Below, one piece after another: positions 55,655 to 64,000 of a DNA stretch of 64,000 bases. Position 1 is the first letter of the stretch. Each line of letters begins with the position of its first letter. A model generated the notes under the pieces. That model saw only the letters and a list, made by a program, of their open reading frames with translations. It had not been told where the DNA came from and ran no database searches. The translations under genes and the position numbers were made by a program. This stretch comes from Limimaricola pyoseonensis. Its GTDB lineage: Bacteria; Pseudomonadota; Alphaproteobacteria; Rhodobacterales; Rhodobacteraceae. The stretch is taken from NCBI RefSeq assembly GCF_900102015.1, contig NZ_FNAT01000003.1, positions 310,001 to 374,000 of the forward strand, read 5' to 3'.

Positions 55655-56987
55655 TGGTCATTCCATCGATCAGGAGCGACGGCACCACGCGGCTGAGGTG
55701 CTGGCGCGCGTCGTTGGCCGGCACCAGCGCCATCAGCATGTCGCGCAGGTTGCCGGCGATGGTGCATTCGTTGACCGGGTGCAGGATCTCGCCCTTCTCG
55801 ACCCAGAAGCCCGAGGCCCCGCGCGAGTAATCGCCCGTGTTGGGGTTGATGGTCGAGCCGATCATCGAGGTGACGAGCAGCCCGGTGCCCATCTGCGCGA
55901 TCAGATCGTCGCGCGTAGCGGTGCCCTCGGTGAGACGGATGTTGGTGATCGCGGGGGAGGGCGGGGCCGAGGTGCCGCGCGCGGCGTTGCCGGTGCTTTC
56001 GAGCCCGAGCTTGCGGGCCGTGGCGAGGTCGAGCACCCAGCCGGTCAGCACGCCGTCATCGACCAGTGCGCGCTCGCGCGTCGGCAGCCCTTCGCCGTCG
56101 AACAGCCGCGAGCCGGAGGCGCGGGCGCGGTGCGGCTCCTCGATCACCGAGAGACCCCTGGGCAGCACCTGGCTGCCCTCGCGGTTCAGAAGCCAGCTCG
56201 ACCCGCGGGCGATGGCGCCGCCATTGGCGGCGGCCAGCAGGTGGCCGATCAGCGAGGACGAGATGCGCTCGTCGAACAGCACCGGGTACTTGCCGGTGCG
56301 CGGCCGGCGCGGGCCCTGCCGCGCGGCGGCGCGTTCGCCGGCGGTGCGGCCGATCTCCTCGGGCTCGCGCAGGTCGGACTGGAAGATGCGCGCATCGCCG
56401 TCCCAGTCGCGCTCCATGCCCAAGCCTTCGCCCGAGACCGCGACGCAGGAAATGGCGCGGTCCGAGCGCTCGTAGCCGCCCGAGAAGCCGTTGCTGGCCG
56501 CGAGGTGGATGCGGCGGCGGCCGTAGCCCGCGCTCGCGCCCTGCACCTGCGTGACGCCCGCGACGCCGCGCGCGGCGGCCTCGGCGCGGCGCGCGTCCTC
56601 CTCGAGCGCCGCCGGGTCGGGCTCGGGCGTCGGGTCGGACATCTCGAGGCGCGACGAATCCGTGTCACGGGCGAGCTGGTCCGGGTCGGCGAGGCCGGCA
56701 TGCGGATCCTCGGGCGCCTCGCGGGCCATGGCCACGGCGCGCTCGGCCATCTGCTCGATGGTGGCGTCGCGCGCGTCGGAGGACGACACCATCGCCTGCC
56801 GCCGGCCGATCAGCACCCGCAGCCCGATATCGACGCCCTCCGAGCGTTCGGCCTGTTCCAGCCGGCCCTCGCGCACGTCGATCGAGACCGAGGTGCCGTC
56901 CACCGCCACCGCGTCGGCGGCCTCGGCCCCGGCGCGGCGGGCGCAGGCGAGCATCCGGTCGGTCAGGTCGGCGAGCGAGACGGTCAT
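55641..56987 (-). CDS. pmbA: TldD/PmbA-family metalloprotease-like protein
   Basis: A 448-residue member of the TldD/TldE (PmbA) pair, which matures microcins and acts on unfolded peptides as a heterodimer. PmbA-type features are MERDWDGDARI-type blocks, GSSWLLNREGSQVLPRGLSVIEEPH, VLTGWVLDLATARKLGLESTGNAARGTS and the C-terminal GDYSRGASGFWVEKGEI. PmbA (TldE) normally lacks the zinc HExxxH motif and none is seen here. No tldD is in the window. It is in a run of minus-strand genes, overlapping the phosphatase gene, and has its own 75-base upstream gap. Confidence 0.93.
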   Translation of the reverse strand: MTVSLADLTDRMLACARRAGAEAADAVAVDGTSVSIDVREGRLEQAERSEGVDIGLRVLIGRRQAMVSSSDARDATIEQMAERAVAMAREAPEDPHAGLADPDQLARDTDSSRLEMSDPTPEPDPAALEEDARRAEAAARGVAGVTQVQGASAGYGRRRIHLAASNGFSGGYERSDRAISCVAVSGEGLGMERDWDGDARIFQSDLREPEEIGRTAGERAAARQGPRRPRTGKYPVLFDERISSSLIGHLLAAANGGAIARGSSWLLNREGSQVLPRGLSVIEEPHRARASGSRLFDGEGLPTRERALVDDGVLTGWVLDLATARKLGLESTGNAARGTSAPPSPAITNIRLTEGTATRDDLIAQMGTGLLVTSMIGSTINPNTGDYSRGASGFWVEKGEILHPVNECTIAGNLRDMLMALVPANDARQHLSRVVPSLLIDGMTIAGD

Positions 56988-57062
56988 GGCGCATCCTTTC
57001 GGTCTGTCGCCCGACCATCTAGCGCAGGGGGGCGCCGCTGGGAAGCGACGCCCCCCGCAAGC

Positions 57063-58595
57063 TCACTGCAGCCGCTGGCCGTTGGCGATGACCTGTCCTT
57101 CGGCGTTGATCTCGATGGTCGAGGTCAGCTCGTCCTCGCCCACGGGGGTGGTGAAGAGCCCCAGCATCATCCGCGCGCCCATCAGCTGGTCGGTCGGGAT
57201 CACGCCCAGCGTCGAGAGGTTCTGCATCAGCCCGTTCAGCCCGCTGATCCGCAGGTCGATCTGGCCCTCGGGGCGGGGGATGCCCTCGAAGGTCTCGAAG
57301 TCGGAATTGTCGAAGGTGAAGGCACCGTCGCCCAGCAGCTCGGCCCCGGCCAGCCGCAGCACCAGCCGCTCGAGCGTCAGCGCCTGCAGCTCGGGCGCCG
57401 CCTCGGCCATGGCCGCGCCGTTATCGACCGCCTCGGCGGTCTCGGGGGCGGTCAGGTCCTGCGGCAGCACCGCCGCGCCCGAAAGCTCCGCGATCAGCGT
57501 GGCGGGCTCGCGCGGCAGCACCGCCATCGGGTCGAACAGCCGCCAGACCTCCTCGTTGAGCGCGAGGCCGTCGAGCGTGACCCGCCCCGAGAAGTCCTGC
57601 GCCGCCGCGCCCGCGGCCAGCGGCATGTCGAGGCCGACGCCGTATTCGTCGATCTGCAGCGACAGCGGGAAGGGCACGGGGCTTTCGCTCAGCGCCAGAT
57701 CGAGCGCGCGGGTGCGCGAATCGTAGCTCATCCGCGCCGGGTCGAGCGCGAAGGCCACCTCGCCGCCGCCGGTGCGCGCGGTGCCGGCGACGCGGGCCTC
57801 GGGGTCGGTCACGTCGAACTCGATCAGGGCCGGGCCGGTGGCGTAGTCGAGCCGGGTCTCGAAGCCCTCGGGAATGGTGCCCTCGGGCGCCTCCGCCATG
57901 CCCTCGGGCAGGGCCAGCGCCGCCGTCAGCGCGAAATCGGCGACGCTGCCGCGCAGCTTCAGGCTGCCCGGTCCGGCCTCGCCGGGCATGTCGGTGGCAT
58001 CGACCGAGATGTCGAGCGAATCGGCGGCGATGTCGTAGTCGGTCATCCGCTGCCCGTCCGCGCCCGTCTGCGTCAGGTAGCTGCCGTCGATCGCGTTGAA
58101 GCTGATCGCCGCCTCGGCCGGGATCGCGGTGCCGGCCTCCGTCACCTCCTCGAGCGCGATGGTGTAGCGGCTGGCGGCGTAGTCGTAGCGCATCGCCTCC
58201 GGGGTGCCGCCGACCGTGACCTCGAGATCCTGCTGGCGCACCTGCAGGCGCGCCTCGCCCTCTTCGCCCGGCACGGTCGAGATCAGCCGCACCGGGTAGC
58301 TTTCGGACAGGGCGACCTCGACCGTGCCCTCGGCGGTCTCGGTCAGCCGCAGCTCGGGCAGGCTGACCTCGAGCCGGCCGTCGGGGCCGGTGGTCACCAG
58401 CTCCAGCCCGGTGATGGTGAGCGTGTCGCCCGCCATTTCCTCGGATTGGGTGGTGATCTCGGTCTCGCCCCAGAGCGCGGCGCCGGCCTGCCAGTCCTGC
58501 CAGACCTGCGCGGCGGTGACCTCGGCCTGCGCGGCGGCGGGCAGGATCAGGGCGGCGGCGCAGGCCGCCGGCGCGAAGCGAATGGGTGCGGTCAT
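57063..58595 (-). CDS. DUF2125 domain-containing exported protein
   Basis: A 510-residue protein with a signal peptide (MTAPIRFAPAACAAALILPAAAQA). The beta-rich DUF2125 domain has repeated amphipathic strands (TLTITGLELVTTGPDGRLEVSLPEL, YTIALEEVTEAG, FDVTDPEARVAGTARTGGG). The C-terminal region includes RLVLRLAGAELLGDGAFTFDNSDFETFEGIPRPEG and ends with VIANGQRLQ. It is probably periplasmic or outer-membrane associated. The function of this family is unknown; it is common in Rhodobacterales. The ATG at 58595 is divergent from the SDR gene with a 108-base gap. Confidence 0.88.
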   Translation of the reverse strand: MTAPIRFAPAACAAALILPAAAQAEVTAAQVWQDWQAGAALWGETEITTQSEEMAGDTLTITGLELVTTGPDGRLEVSLPELRLTETAEGTVEVALSESYPVRLISTVPGEEGEARLQVRQQDLEVTVGGTPEAMRYDYAASRYTIALEEVTEAGTAIPAEAAISFNAIDGSYLTQTGADGQRMTDYDIAADSLDISVDATDMPGEAGPGSLKLRGSVADFALTAALALPEGMAEAPEGTIPEGFETRLDYATGPALIEFDVTDPEARVAGTARTGGGEVAFALDPARMSYDSRTRALDLALSESPVPFPLSLQIDEYGVGLDMPLAAGAAAQDFSGRVTLDGLALNEEVWRLFDPMAVLPREPATLIAELSGAAVLPQDLTAPETAEAVDNGAAMAEAAPELQALTLERLVLRLAGAELLGDGAFTFDNSDFETFEGIPRPEGQIDLRISGLNGLMQNLSTLGVIPTDQLMGARMMLGLFTTPVGEDELTSTIEINAEGQVIANGQRLQ

Positions 58596-58703
58596 GGGGA
58601 AACTCCTCGATGCGGGGCCGCGGGCGGCACGGCCCGGCTCGTCTGGACCGCAGCCTAAGCGCCCGGTAGGCTGGACGAAAGATCAAAGCGCGGGGGAGAA
58701 CGC

Positions 58704-59447
58704 ATGCAGGGGAAGACGGTTCTGATCACCGGGGCGAGCCGTGGCATCGGCGCCGCCGCCGCGCGGGAATTCGCCGCCGCAGGCGCCCGCGTCGCGCTGC
58801 TGGCGCGCAGCGCCGAGGCGCTGTCGGACATCTCCAAGGAGCTGGGCGAGGCGGCGCTGGCCATCCCCTGCGACGTCAGCCGCTACTGGGAGGTCGAGGC
58901 GGCGGTGCAGGCCGCGGTCAAGGAGTTCGGCCGGCTCGACGTGGTGGTCAACAATGCCGGGGCGATCGAGCCGATCGGCGCGATGGGGGATCTCGACCCC
59001 GCCGGCTGGGAAAAGGTGATCGACATCAACCTCAAGGGCGTGTTCCACGGCATGCGCGCGGCGCTGCCGGTGATGCTCGACCAGAGGGGCGGCACCGTCA
59101 TCACCGTGTCCTCTGGCGCGGCGCACAACGCGGTCGAGGGCTGGTCGGCCTATTGCGCCTCGAAGGCGGGCGCGGCGATGCTGACCCGCTCGCTCGACCT
59201 CGAATATCGCGGCCGCGGCATCCGCGCGATGGGGCTGAGCCCCGGCACCGTCGCCACGCAGATGCAGCACGAGATCAAGGCCTCGGGCATCAACGCGGTG
59301 AGCCGGCTCGACTGGTCGGCGCATATCCCGCCCGAATGGCCGGCCAAGGCGCTGGTCTGGATGTGCGGCCCGGACGCGAACGACCAGGTCGGCCAGGAGG
59401 TGTCGCTGCGCGACGAGGCCATCCGCCGGCGGATCGGGCTGGCCTGA
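58704..59447 (+). CDS. Short-chain dehydrogenase/reductase
   Basis: A 247-residue classical SDR. The NAD(P)-binding TGASRGIG is at residues 9-16, NNAG follows near 88-91, and the catalytic SSG and YCASK (Y-x3-K) lie near 136-138 and 153-157. The Arg in ASRGIG and Arg later suggest NADP preference but that is inference. The C-terminal loop (WPAKALVWMCGPDANDQVGQEVSLRDE) is typical of the family. Substrate unknown. An HNH gene ends convergent to it 35 bases away. Confidence 0.92.
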   Translation: MQGKTVLITGASRGIGAAAAREFAAAGARVALLARSAEALSDISKELGEAALAIPCDVSRYWEVEAAVQAAVKEFGRLDVVVNNAGAIEPIGAMGDLDPAGWEKVIDINLKGVFHGMRAALPVMLDQRGGTVITVSSGAAHNAVEGWSAYCASKAGAAMLTRSLDLEYRGRGIRAMGLSPGTVATQMQHEIKASGINAVSRLDWSAHIPPEWPAKALVWMCGPDANDQVGQEVSLRDEAIRRRIGLA

Positions 59448-59481
59448 GCGGCCTGAACGGCCCCGTGCCGGGCGCGGGCCC

Positions 59482-59832
59482 TCAGTCCCGCGTCCGGCGC
59501 TTGCCCGGCACCTTGGAGCTGAAGCCCGGCGGGCGCTTCGACACCCATCCGATGAACTTCTGCAGCCGCGGATGCGCGCGCAGCGCCTCGGGCGTGTTGT
59601 AGTCGCGCGCCAGCTCGGCCTCCGACAGCGTGGCGTGGATCTCGCGGTGGCAGATGTGGTGCAGCAGCACCTGCGGCCCGTGCGTGCCGCCCTTGAGCTT
59701 GGGGATCAGGTGGTGCGAGCTTTGCGGCACGCCGGGCGGGATCGGCCGGCCGCAGAGCGCGCAGAGCGGATCGACGCGCGGCGTGGCGACGGCGCGGGCC
59801 TCGGACTGGCGTTTTTCCCGGCGGCTTGGCAT
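59482..59832 (-). CDS. HNH endonuclease domain protein
   Basis: A 116-residue protein. The HNH nuclease core is CALCGRPIPPG, then HHLIPKLKGGTHG and the CHREIHATL zinc-histidine segment. Cys24 and Cys27 plus Cys61 and His65 could bind structural zinc, and His40/His41 are the metal-binding catalytic pair. The basic N-terminus (MPSRREKRQ) and C-terminus (PGKRRTRD) fit DNA binding. Its target is unknown; it might be a nickase or recombination-linked nuclease. ATG at 59832 was preferred to an earlier one, because the extended N-terminus shows no resemblance to the domain. Confidence 0.85.
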   Translation of the reverse strand: MPSRREKRQSEARAVATPRVDPLCALCGRPIPPGVPQSSHHLIPKLKGGTHGPQVLLHHICHREIHATLSEAELARDYNTPEALRAHPRLQKFIGWVSKRPPGFSSKVPGKRRTRD

Positions 59833-59897
59833 GGGGCAGGAGATGGGCGCGGCGCGGCGTCCGGCAAGCGCGGCGGGTTGCCGCGAGAAGGGGACGC

Positions 59898-61073
59898 ATG
59901 GCGCGGGCACTGGTGATCGGCGGCGGACCGGCGGGGCTGATGGCGGCCGAGGAGCTTGCCGCGGCCGGCCATGCCGTCCTCGTCGCCGAGAAGATGCCGA
60001 CCATGGGCCGCAAGCTGCTGATGGCGGGCAAATCGGGGCTGAACCTGACCAAGGTCGAGGATCCCGACGCTTTCGCCGCCGCCTATGGCGCGATGCCCGG
60101 GGCGCTGCGCGCCGCGCTCGACGGGTTCGGCCCCGATGCCGTGCAGGGCTGGGCGCGCGATCTCGGCCAGCCGGTGTTCACCGGCTCGACCGGTCGGGTC
60201 TTTCCGCAAGCGATGAAGGCCTCGCCGCTGTTGCGCAGTTGGCTCGCGCGGCTGGCCGGGGCGGGGGTGGAGCTGCGCACCCGCTGGCGCTGGACCGGCT
60301 GGGAGGACGGCGCGGCGGTGTTCGACACGCCGGACGGCCTGCAGCGGGTCGAGGCCGACGCGACCGTGCTGGCGCCGGGCGGGGCGAGCTGGGCTCGGCT
60401 CGGCTCCGACGGGGCCTGGGCCGCGACGCTGCCCGATCACGTCGCGCCCTTCCGCCCGGCCAACATGGGCTTCGGCGTCGACTGGTCGGGGCATATGCGC
60501 CCGCATTTCGGCGCGGCGGTGAAGCCTGTGGCGCTGATCGCCGGGGCGCGACGGGAGCGGGGCGAGTTCGTGGTCTCGGCGCGCGGGGTCGAGGGCGGCG
60601 GCATCTACGCCGTCTCGGCCGACCTGCGCGACGGCGCGGCGCTGGCGCTCGACCTCGTGCCCGATCTCGGCCCGGAGGAGGCGCTCCGCCGCCTGTCGCG
60701 GCCGCGCGGCAAGGCGAGCCTGTCGAACCATCTGCGCAAGGCGCTGAAGCTCGATCCGGTCCGCATGGCGCTGCTGCGGGAGTTCGCCCGGCCATTGCCG
60801 CAGGATCCGGCGGCGCTCGCCGCTGTCGTCAAGGCGCTGCCGGTGCCGCTGCGGGGGCCGCACCCGATCGACGAGGCGATCTCCACCGCCGGCGGTCTGC
60901 GCTTCGACGCGCTGGACGAGACCCTGATGCTGCGCGCCCGGCCCGGCGTCTTCGCCGCCGGGGAGATGCTCGACTGGGAGGCGCCGACCGGTGGCTACCT
61001 GCTGACCGCCTGCCTGGCCACCGGCCGGATGGCGGGGCGTGCGGCGGCGACATGGGCGGCATCCGCCGGTTGA
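59898..61073 (+). CDS. HI0933-like flavoprotein (NAD(P)/FAD-dependent oxidoreductase)
   Basis: A 391-residue flavoprotein of the HI0933/TIGR03862 group. The FAD-binding motif GGGPAGLMAAEEL is at residues 8-20, and MGRKLLMAGKSGLNLTKVED and GSTGRVFPQAMKASPLLR are hallmark blocks. GGLRFDALDETLMLRARPGVFAAGEMLDWEAPTGGYLL near the C-terminus is the second FAD-contact region. The reaction is unknown, although relatives include flavoproteins linked to tRNA/nucleotide metabolism. The ATG at 59898 has SD agaagggg. It is divergent from the HNH gene. Confidence 0.92.
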   Translation: MARALVIGGGPAGLMAAEELAAAGHAVLVAEKMPTMGRKLLMAGKSGLNLTKVEDPDAFAAAYGAMPGALRAALDGFGPDAVQGWARDLGQPVFTGSTGRVFPQAMKASPLLRSWLARLAGAGVELRTRWRWTGWEDGAAVFDTPDGLQRVEADATVLAPGGASWARLGSDGAWAATLPDHVAPFRPANMGFGVDWSGHMRPHFGAAVKPVALIAGARRERGEFVVSARGVEGGGIYAVSADLRDGAALALDLVPDLGPEEALRRLSRPRGKASLSNHLRKALKLDPVRMALLREFARPLPQDPAALAAVVKALPVPLRGPHPIDEAISTAGGLRFDALDETLMLRARPGVFAAGEMLDWEAPTGGYLLTACLATGRMAGRAAATWAASAG

Positions 61074-61146
61074 GGCCGGGCGCCGCTTTCATTCCGCCTC
61101 ACGATCCGGTTAGGGTGCCGCGAGCGAGCAGGGAGTGCAGCACGAG

Positions 61147-63264
61147 ATGACGATCCGAGCGATCCGCCGGGCCGGGGCCGCCAGCGTGGCCGCCCTTCTG
61201 GCGGCGGGGGCGGTCCACGCCCAGAGCCAGTCCGACCGCGGCGTGAGCTACACGCTCTACGGCACGCCGGGCCTGATCGAGATGCCCTCGGCGCTGAGCG
61301 CGCGTGACGGCACCATCGCCGCGACGGTGGGCAGCTTCGACGGGCAGACCCGCAACAACTTCACCTTTCAGGTGCTGCCGAACCTCACCGGCACCTTCCG
61401 CCTGACCCGGATCGAGGATTTCGGCGGCGAGGGTGACGGCAACTACGCCGATCGCAGCTTCGACCTGCGCTACCGCTTCAATGACGAGGGCCGCTACATG
61501 CCGGCCTTCGCCGTGGGCCTGCAGGATTTCCTCGGCACCGGGATCTACAGCGCCGAGTACCTCGTCGGCACCAAGACCTTCGGCGATTCCCTGCGCGTGA
61601 GCGCCGGTCTCGGCTGGGGGCGGCTCGGCTCCTACAACGGCTTCTCGAGCCCGTTCGGGCTCGACCGCGAGCGGATCGATTTCGGTCTCGGCGGCGAGGT
61701 CGAGACCGACCAGCTGTTCCGCGGCGACGTGGCCTTCTTCGGCGGCGTCGAATACGCGCCGACCGACACGGTGACGCTGAAGGCGGAATACTCCTCCGAC
61801 GCCTATGAGGAGGAAACCGAGAGGGGCCTGATCGAGCACGACTCGCCGCTCAATTTCGGGGCGACATGGCGGCCGGTGCCGAACTTCCAGTTCGGCGCCG
61901 CCTATCTCTACGGCAGCGAGTTCGCGCTGACCGGCTCGGTCATCATCAACCCCAAGGACCGGCCCTTCGGACCCGGCCTCGATTCGGCCCCGGTGCCGGT
62001 GTCGGTGCGCGCCGCCGATGCGCGCGCCGCCCAGAGCTGGGACCGCGCCGCGCTGCCCGAGGCGAAGATCGGAACCGAGCTGCAGAAGGCGCTGCGCGCC
62101 GAGGGCGTCGATCTCGACTCGATCGAGCTCTCCGACCGCCGCGTGCGGCTGCGCTACACCAACAACCGCTACCGCGCCGAAGCGCAGGCCATGGGCCGGA
62201 TCGCGAGGATGCTGAGCGTCGGCCTGCCGCCCTCGATCGAGACCTTCGTGCTCGAGCCGATGCGCGAGGGCATGCCGCTCTCGGCCGTCACCCTGAGCCG
62301 CAGCGACATCGAGACCTACGAGACGGTGGCCGGCGGCACGTCCGCCATCGCCCAGAAGCTCGACCTGTCGGAGGCCGGCCCGCGCGAGGGGCTGGTCGAG
62401 CTGCCCCGCACCGACGACCGCTTCGGCTGGGGCATCCGGCCCTATCTGCGCCTCACCTTCTTCGGCGGCCGCGACCCGGCCCGGGTCAATGCCGGGCTCG
62501 AGTTCTCGGCCAGCTACGAGTTTTCCGAGAACTTCTCGCTCTCCGGCGCGCTGCGCCAGGAACTCTACGCCAACCGCGGCGAGCCCGAGATCCTCGAGCA
62601 GGAGGGCGACGGGCCCTTCCCGGTGCGCCGCAACGCCTCGCGCTACGCCTATGAGGGCACCACCGGCATCGAGCGTCTGACCCTCGACCATTACGGCCGG
62701 CCCGCCGAGGCGGTCTATTCGCGCGTCACGGTCGGCTATCTCGAGCAGATGTATGGCGGCGTCTCGGGCGAGCTTCTGTGGAAGCCGGTGGATCGCGACT
62801 ACGGCTTCGGGGTCGAGGTGAACTACGCCCGCCAGCGCGATTTCGACCAGGGCTTCGGCTTCCGCGACTACGACATCGTCACCGGCCACGGCTCGCTCTA
62901 CTACGACTTCAGCGACCGCTTCCACGGCCAGGTCGATGTCGGCCGCTACCTGGCGGGCGACTGGGGCGCCACCGTCGCGCTCGACCGCGAGTTCGAGAAC
63001 GGCTGGAGCGTCGGCGGCTACTTCACCCTGACCGACCTGCCCTTCGACGAGTTCGGCGAAGGCTCCTTCGACAAGGGCATCCGCGTGACCGTCCCGATCG
63101 ACTACGTGCTCGGGCAGCCGACGCGGCGCGACGTCAGCACCTCGATCGCCTCGCTCACGCGCGATGGCGGGGCGCGCCTCAACGTCGACGGGCGGCTCTA
63201 CGATAAGGTGCGCGACGGTCACCTCGAAGATCTGAGCGACGGCATGGGACGGTTCTGGAGATGA
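61147..63264 (+). CDS. yjbH: YjbH-family outer-membrane exopolysaccharide protein
   Basis: A 705-residue secreted protein. The signal peptide MTIRAIRRAGAASVAALLAAGAVHA is followed by a YjbH/GfcD beta-rich domain (SDRGVSYTLYGTPGLIEMPSAL). Many barrel-like strands follow (FTFQVLPNLTGTFRLTRIED, FLGTGIYSAEYLVGTKTFG, NYARQRDFDQGFGFRDYD). The protein is predicted to be an outer-membrane barrel of the YjbEFGH/GfcABCD exopolysaccharide secretion class. The ATG at 61147 was chosen over GTG 61135, because the SD (agggag) is better placed. Its end overlaps gfcB (ATGA). Confidence 0.88.
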   Translation: MTIRAIRRAGAASVAALLAAGAVHAQSQSDRGVSYTLYGTPGLIEMPSALSARDGTIAATVGSFDGQTRNNFTFQVLPNLTGTFRLTRIEDFGGEGDGNYADRSFDLRYRFNDEGRYMPAFAVGLQDFLGTGIYSAEYLVGTKTFGDSLRVSAGLGWGRLGSYNGFSSPFGLDRERIDFGLGGEVETDQLFRGDVAFFGGVEYAPTDTVTLKAEYSSDAYEEETERGLIEHDSPLNFGATWRPVPNFQFGAAYLYGSEFALTGSVIINPKDRPFGPGLDSAPVPVSVRAADARAAQSWDRAALPEAKIGTELQKALRAEGVDLDSIELSDRRVRLRYTNNRYRAEAQAMGRIARMLSVGLPPSIETFVLEPMREGMPLSAVTLSRSDIETYETVAGGTSAIAQKLDLSEAGPREGLVELPRTDDRFGWGIRPYLRLTFFGGRDPARVNAGLEFSASYEFSENFSLSGALRQELYANRGEPEILEQEGDGPFPVRRNASRYAYEGTTGIERLTLDHYGRPAEAVYSRVTVGYLEQMYGGVSGELLWKPVDRDYGFGVEVNYARQRDFDQGFGFRDYDIVTGHGSLYYDFSDRFHGQVDVGRYLAGDWGATVALDREFENGWSVGGYFTLTDLPFDEFGEGSFDKGIRVTVPIDYVLGQPTRRDVSTSIASLTRDGGARLNVDGRLYDKVRDGHLEDLSDGMGRFWR

Positions 63265-63932
63265 GCATGAAGACCAAACTGGGCACGGCCCTGCTCGCGG
63301 CGACGCTGGTGGCGGGCTGCACCGGCTCGGGCGGTGGCGGTCTGGCCCAGGCCACGGCCGGCCAGCTGGCTTCGCTGCTGCGCGGCGAGGGGCCGCGCTC
63401 GGCCTCGGGCGCGGTCGCGGCGGAAGGGGTCTCGGCCGAGGCGATCGCCGCCGAGCCCGCCGCCTATCTCGGTCTCGAGGCGCGCCGCCTCGGGCTGGCC
63501 GAGGTGGCCCGCAAGGTCACCGACAACGGCGCGCGGGAGACCTTCGCGACCTCCGGCGGCATCACCGCGGCCTTCGACGACGGCATGCTGGTGGCGACGC
63601 GCGGCATGATCTTCGACCTGCTCGCGGCCGATGCCAGCCAGACCCGCCGGGCACTGCGGCAGGGCGGGGGCACGGCCCGGCGCGTGCACGAGTCCCTGGA
63701 CGGGCTCGACCGGGTCGCGCGCTCGGAGTTCGCCTGCGAGATCACGCCCGAGGGCACGGAGACGATCGACCTCGGGCTGCGCAAGGTCGCGACCCGCAGT
63801 TTCGTCGAGCGCTGCGAGGGCAGCGGCCTGGCTTTCGAGAACGCCTACTGGATCGACAATGCGGGCGAAATAGTCCGTTCTCGCCAGTTCGTCGGCCAGA
63901 CTGTTGCATATTTGCGAGCCAGTCGGCTTTAG
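63261..63932 (+). CDS. YjbF/GfcB-family exopolysaccharide lipoprotein
   Basis: A 223-residue lipoprotein: the signal peptide ends with the lipobox LVAG-Cys20, and Ser/Gly residues follow. The mature domain AYLGLEARRLGLAEVARKVTDNGAR, ATSGGITAAFDDGMLVATRG and a long C-terminal domain with two conserved cysteines (FACEIT, VERCEGSG) match the YjbF/GfcB family (group 4 capsule). The ATG at 63261 overlaps the yjbH stop, so the pair is coupled. The remaining yjb/gfc genes are not visible; the operon may continue past the window end. Confidence 0.85.
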   Translation: MSMKTKLGTALLAATLVAGCTGSGGGGLAQATAGQLASLLRGEGPRSASGAVAAEGVSAEAIAAEPAAYLGLEARRLGLAEVARKVTDNGARETFATSGGITAAFDDGMLVATRGMIFDLLAADASQTRRALRQGGGTARRVHESLDGLDRVARSEFACEITPEGTETIDLGLRKVATRSFVERCEGSGLAFENAYWIDNAGEIVRSRQFVGQTVAYLRASRL

Positions 63933-63968
63933 TTTGCCTTGGGGTAAGCCGCCCACTGGTCAACGAGC

Positions 63969-63997
63969 TTGTCTGAAACAGGTATGTTGGCTATAGC
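63969..63997 (+). promoter_or_regulatory. Probable promoter reading out of the window
   Basis: TTGTCT (63969-63974), a 17-base spacer and TATAGC (63992-63997) make a good sigma-70-type promoter. It lies 36 bases after the lipoprotein stop and points to a gene beyond the window. The surrounding bases are AT-richer than the average. Confidence 0.5.
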
Positions 63998-64000
63998 CGC

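Noticed and set aside
55545-58658. A 1037-codon open frame on the plus strand
   Set aside because: It runs opposite to pmbA and the DUF2125 gene, has the Arg/Gly/Ala-rich composition of an antisense frame in GC-rich DNA, and shows no family motif. The same applies to long antisense frames at 1375-3300, 6228-8360 and 61099-63222.

Overview
The window is a very GC-rich chromosomal segment that reads as an alphaproteobacterium of the Rhodobacterales (Roseobacter/Paracoccus-like). Support comes from the fbcFBC-type cytochrome bc1 operon, an ispA-dxs pair, a CcrM-type GANTC methyltransferase, the DUF2125 and DUF4170 families, HU and DciA variants of this group, and many ATGA-type start/stop overlaps. 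There is no integrase, transposase, phage gene, rRNA or CRISPR array. Two tRNA genes, Lys(TTT) and Arg(CCT), are present. The only clear compositional outlier is a short AT-rich gene at about 48.3-48.8 kb.

Layout. 0-4.4 kb: end of ispA, dxs, an extended SDR, a DUF1810 protein and topoisomerase IB. 4.5-9.7 kb: a coupled adenine deaminase/AMP nucleosidase pair, HU, and an EamA exporter whose frame runs through a terminator-like hairpin into a PRC-barrel protein. 9.7-14.3 kb: chorismate synthase, and divergently a TPP riboswitch followed by thiBPQ. 14.4-17.3 kb: petABC on the minus strand. 17.4-21.7 kb: a GFA-type zinc protein, an outer-membrane barrel, a GST, mtaB-dapF and tRNA-Lys. 22-27 kb: a proline-racemase-family enzyme with a TRAP transporter and a divergent GlxA-type AraC regulator.

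27.3-40.8 kb is the main accessory block, a hexuronate catabolic locus. One minus-strand operon (GntR regulator, uxaC, uxuB-type reductase, kdgK-type kinase) faces a plus-strand operon (three successive Gfo/Idh/MocA dehydrogenases, a binding-protein-dependent sugar ABC transporter and uxuA). Together they can import a uronic acid or uronide, isomerise glucuronate, reduce fructuronate, dehydrate mannonate and phosphorylate KDG. Two near-identical GGTATACC palindromes lie 31 bp apart between the operons, over back-to-back promoters, and probably bind the GntR protein. A PAS/HisKA_2 histidine kinase and a LacI-type regulator follow.

43.3-64 kb: tRNA-Arg, a Crp-family regulator, a two-helix membrane protein with a C-terminal winged helix, small secreted proteins, rnhB, ccrM behind a DnaA-box/GANTC-rich promoter, the AT-rich DUF6998 gene, an AlkB-type hydroxylase, mutY, dciA, a DsbA-like protein, lipid A genes (lpxK, waaA) with DUF4170, an inositol-phosphatase-family enzyme and pmbA, DUF2125, an SDR, an HNH protein, a flavoprotein, and a YjbH/YjbF exopolysaccharide pair that leads out of the window.

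The observations I rate highest are the shared operator/promoter architecture of the hexuronate locus, the triple Gfo/Idh cassette, the ccrM control region with the adjacent AT-rich nuclease-like gene, the EamA/PRC read-through, a proline-racemase homologue lacking its second catalytic cysteine, and a ToxR-like membrane regulator of reversed domain order. I see no wholly new multi-gene system that can be proved from sequence alone.
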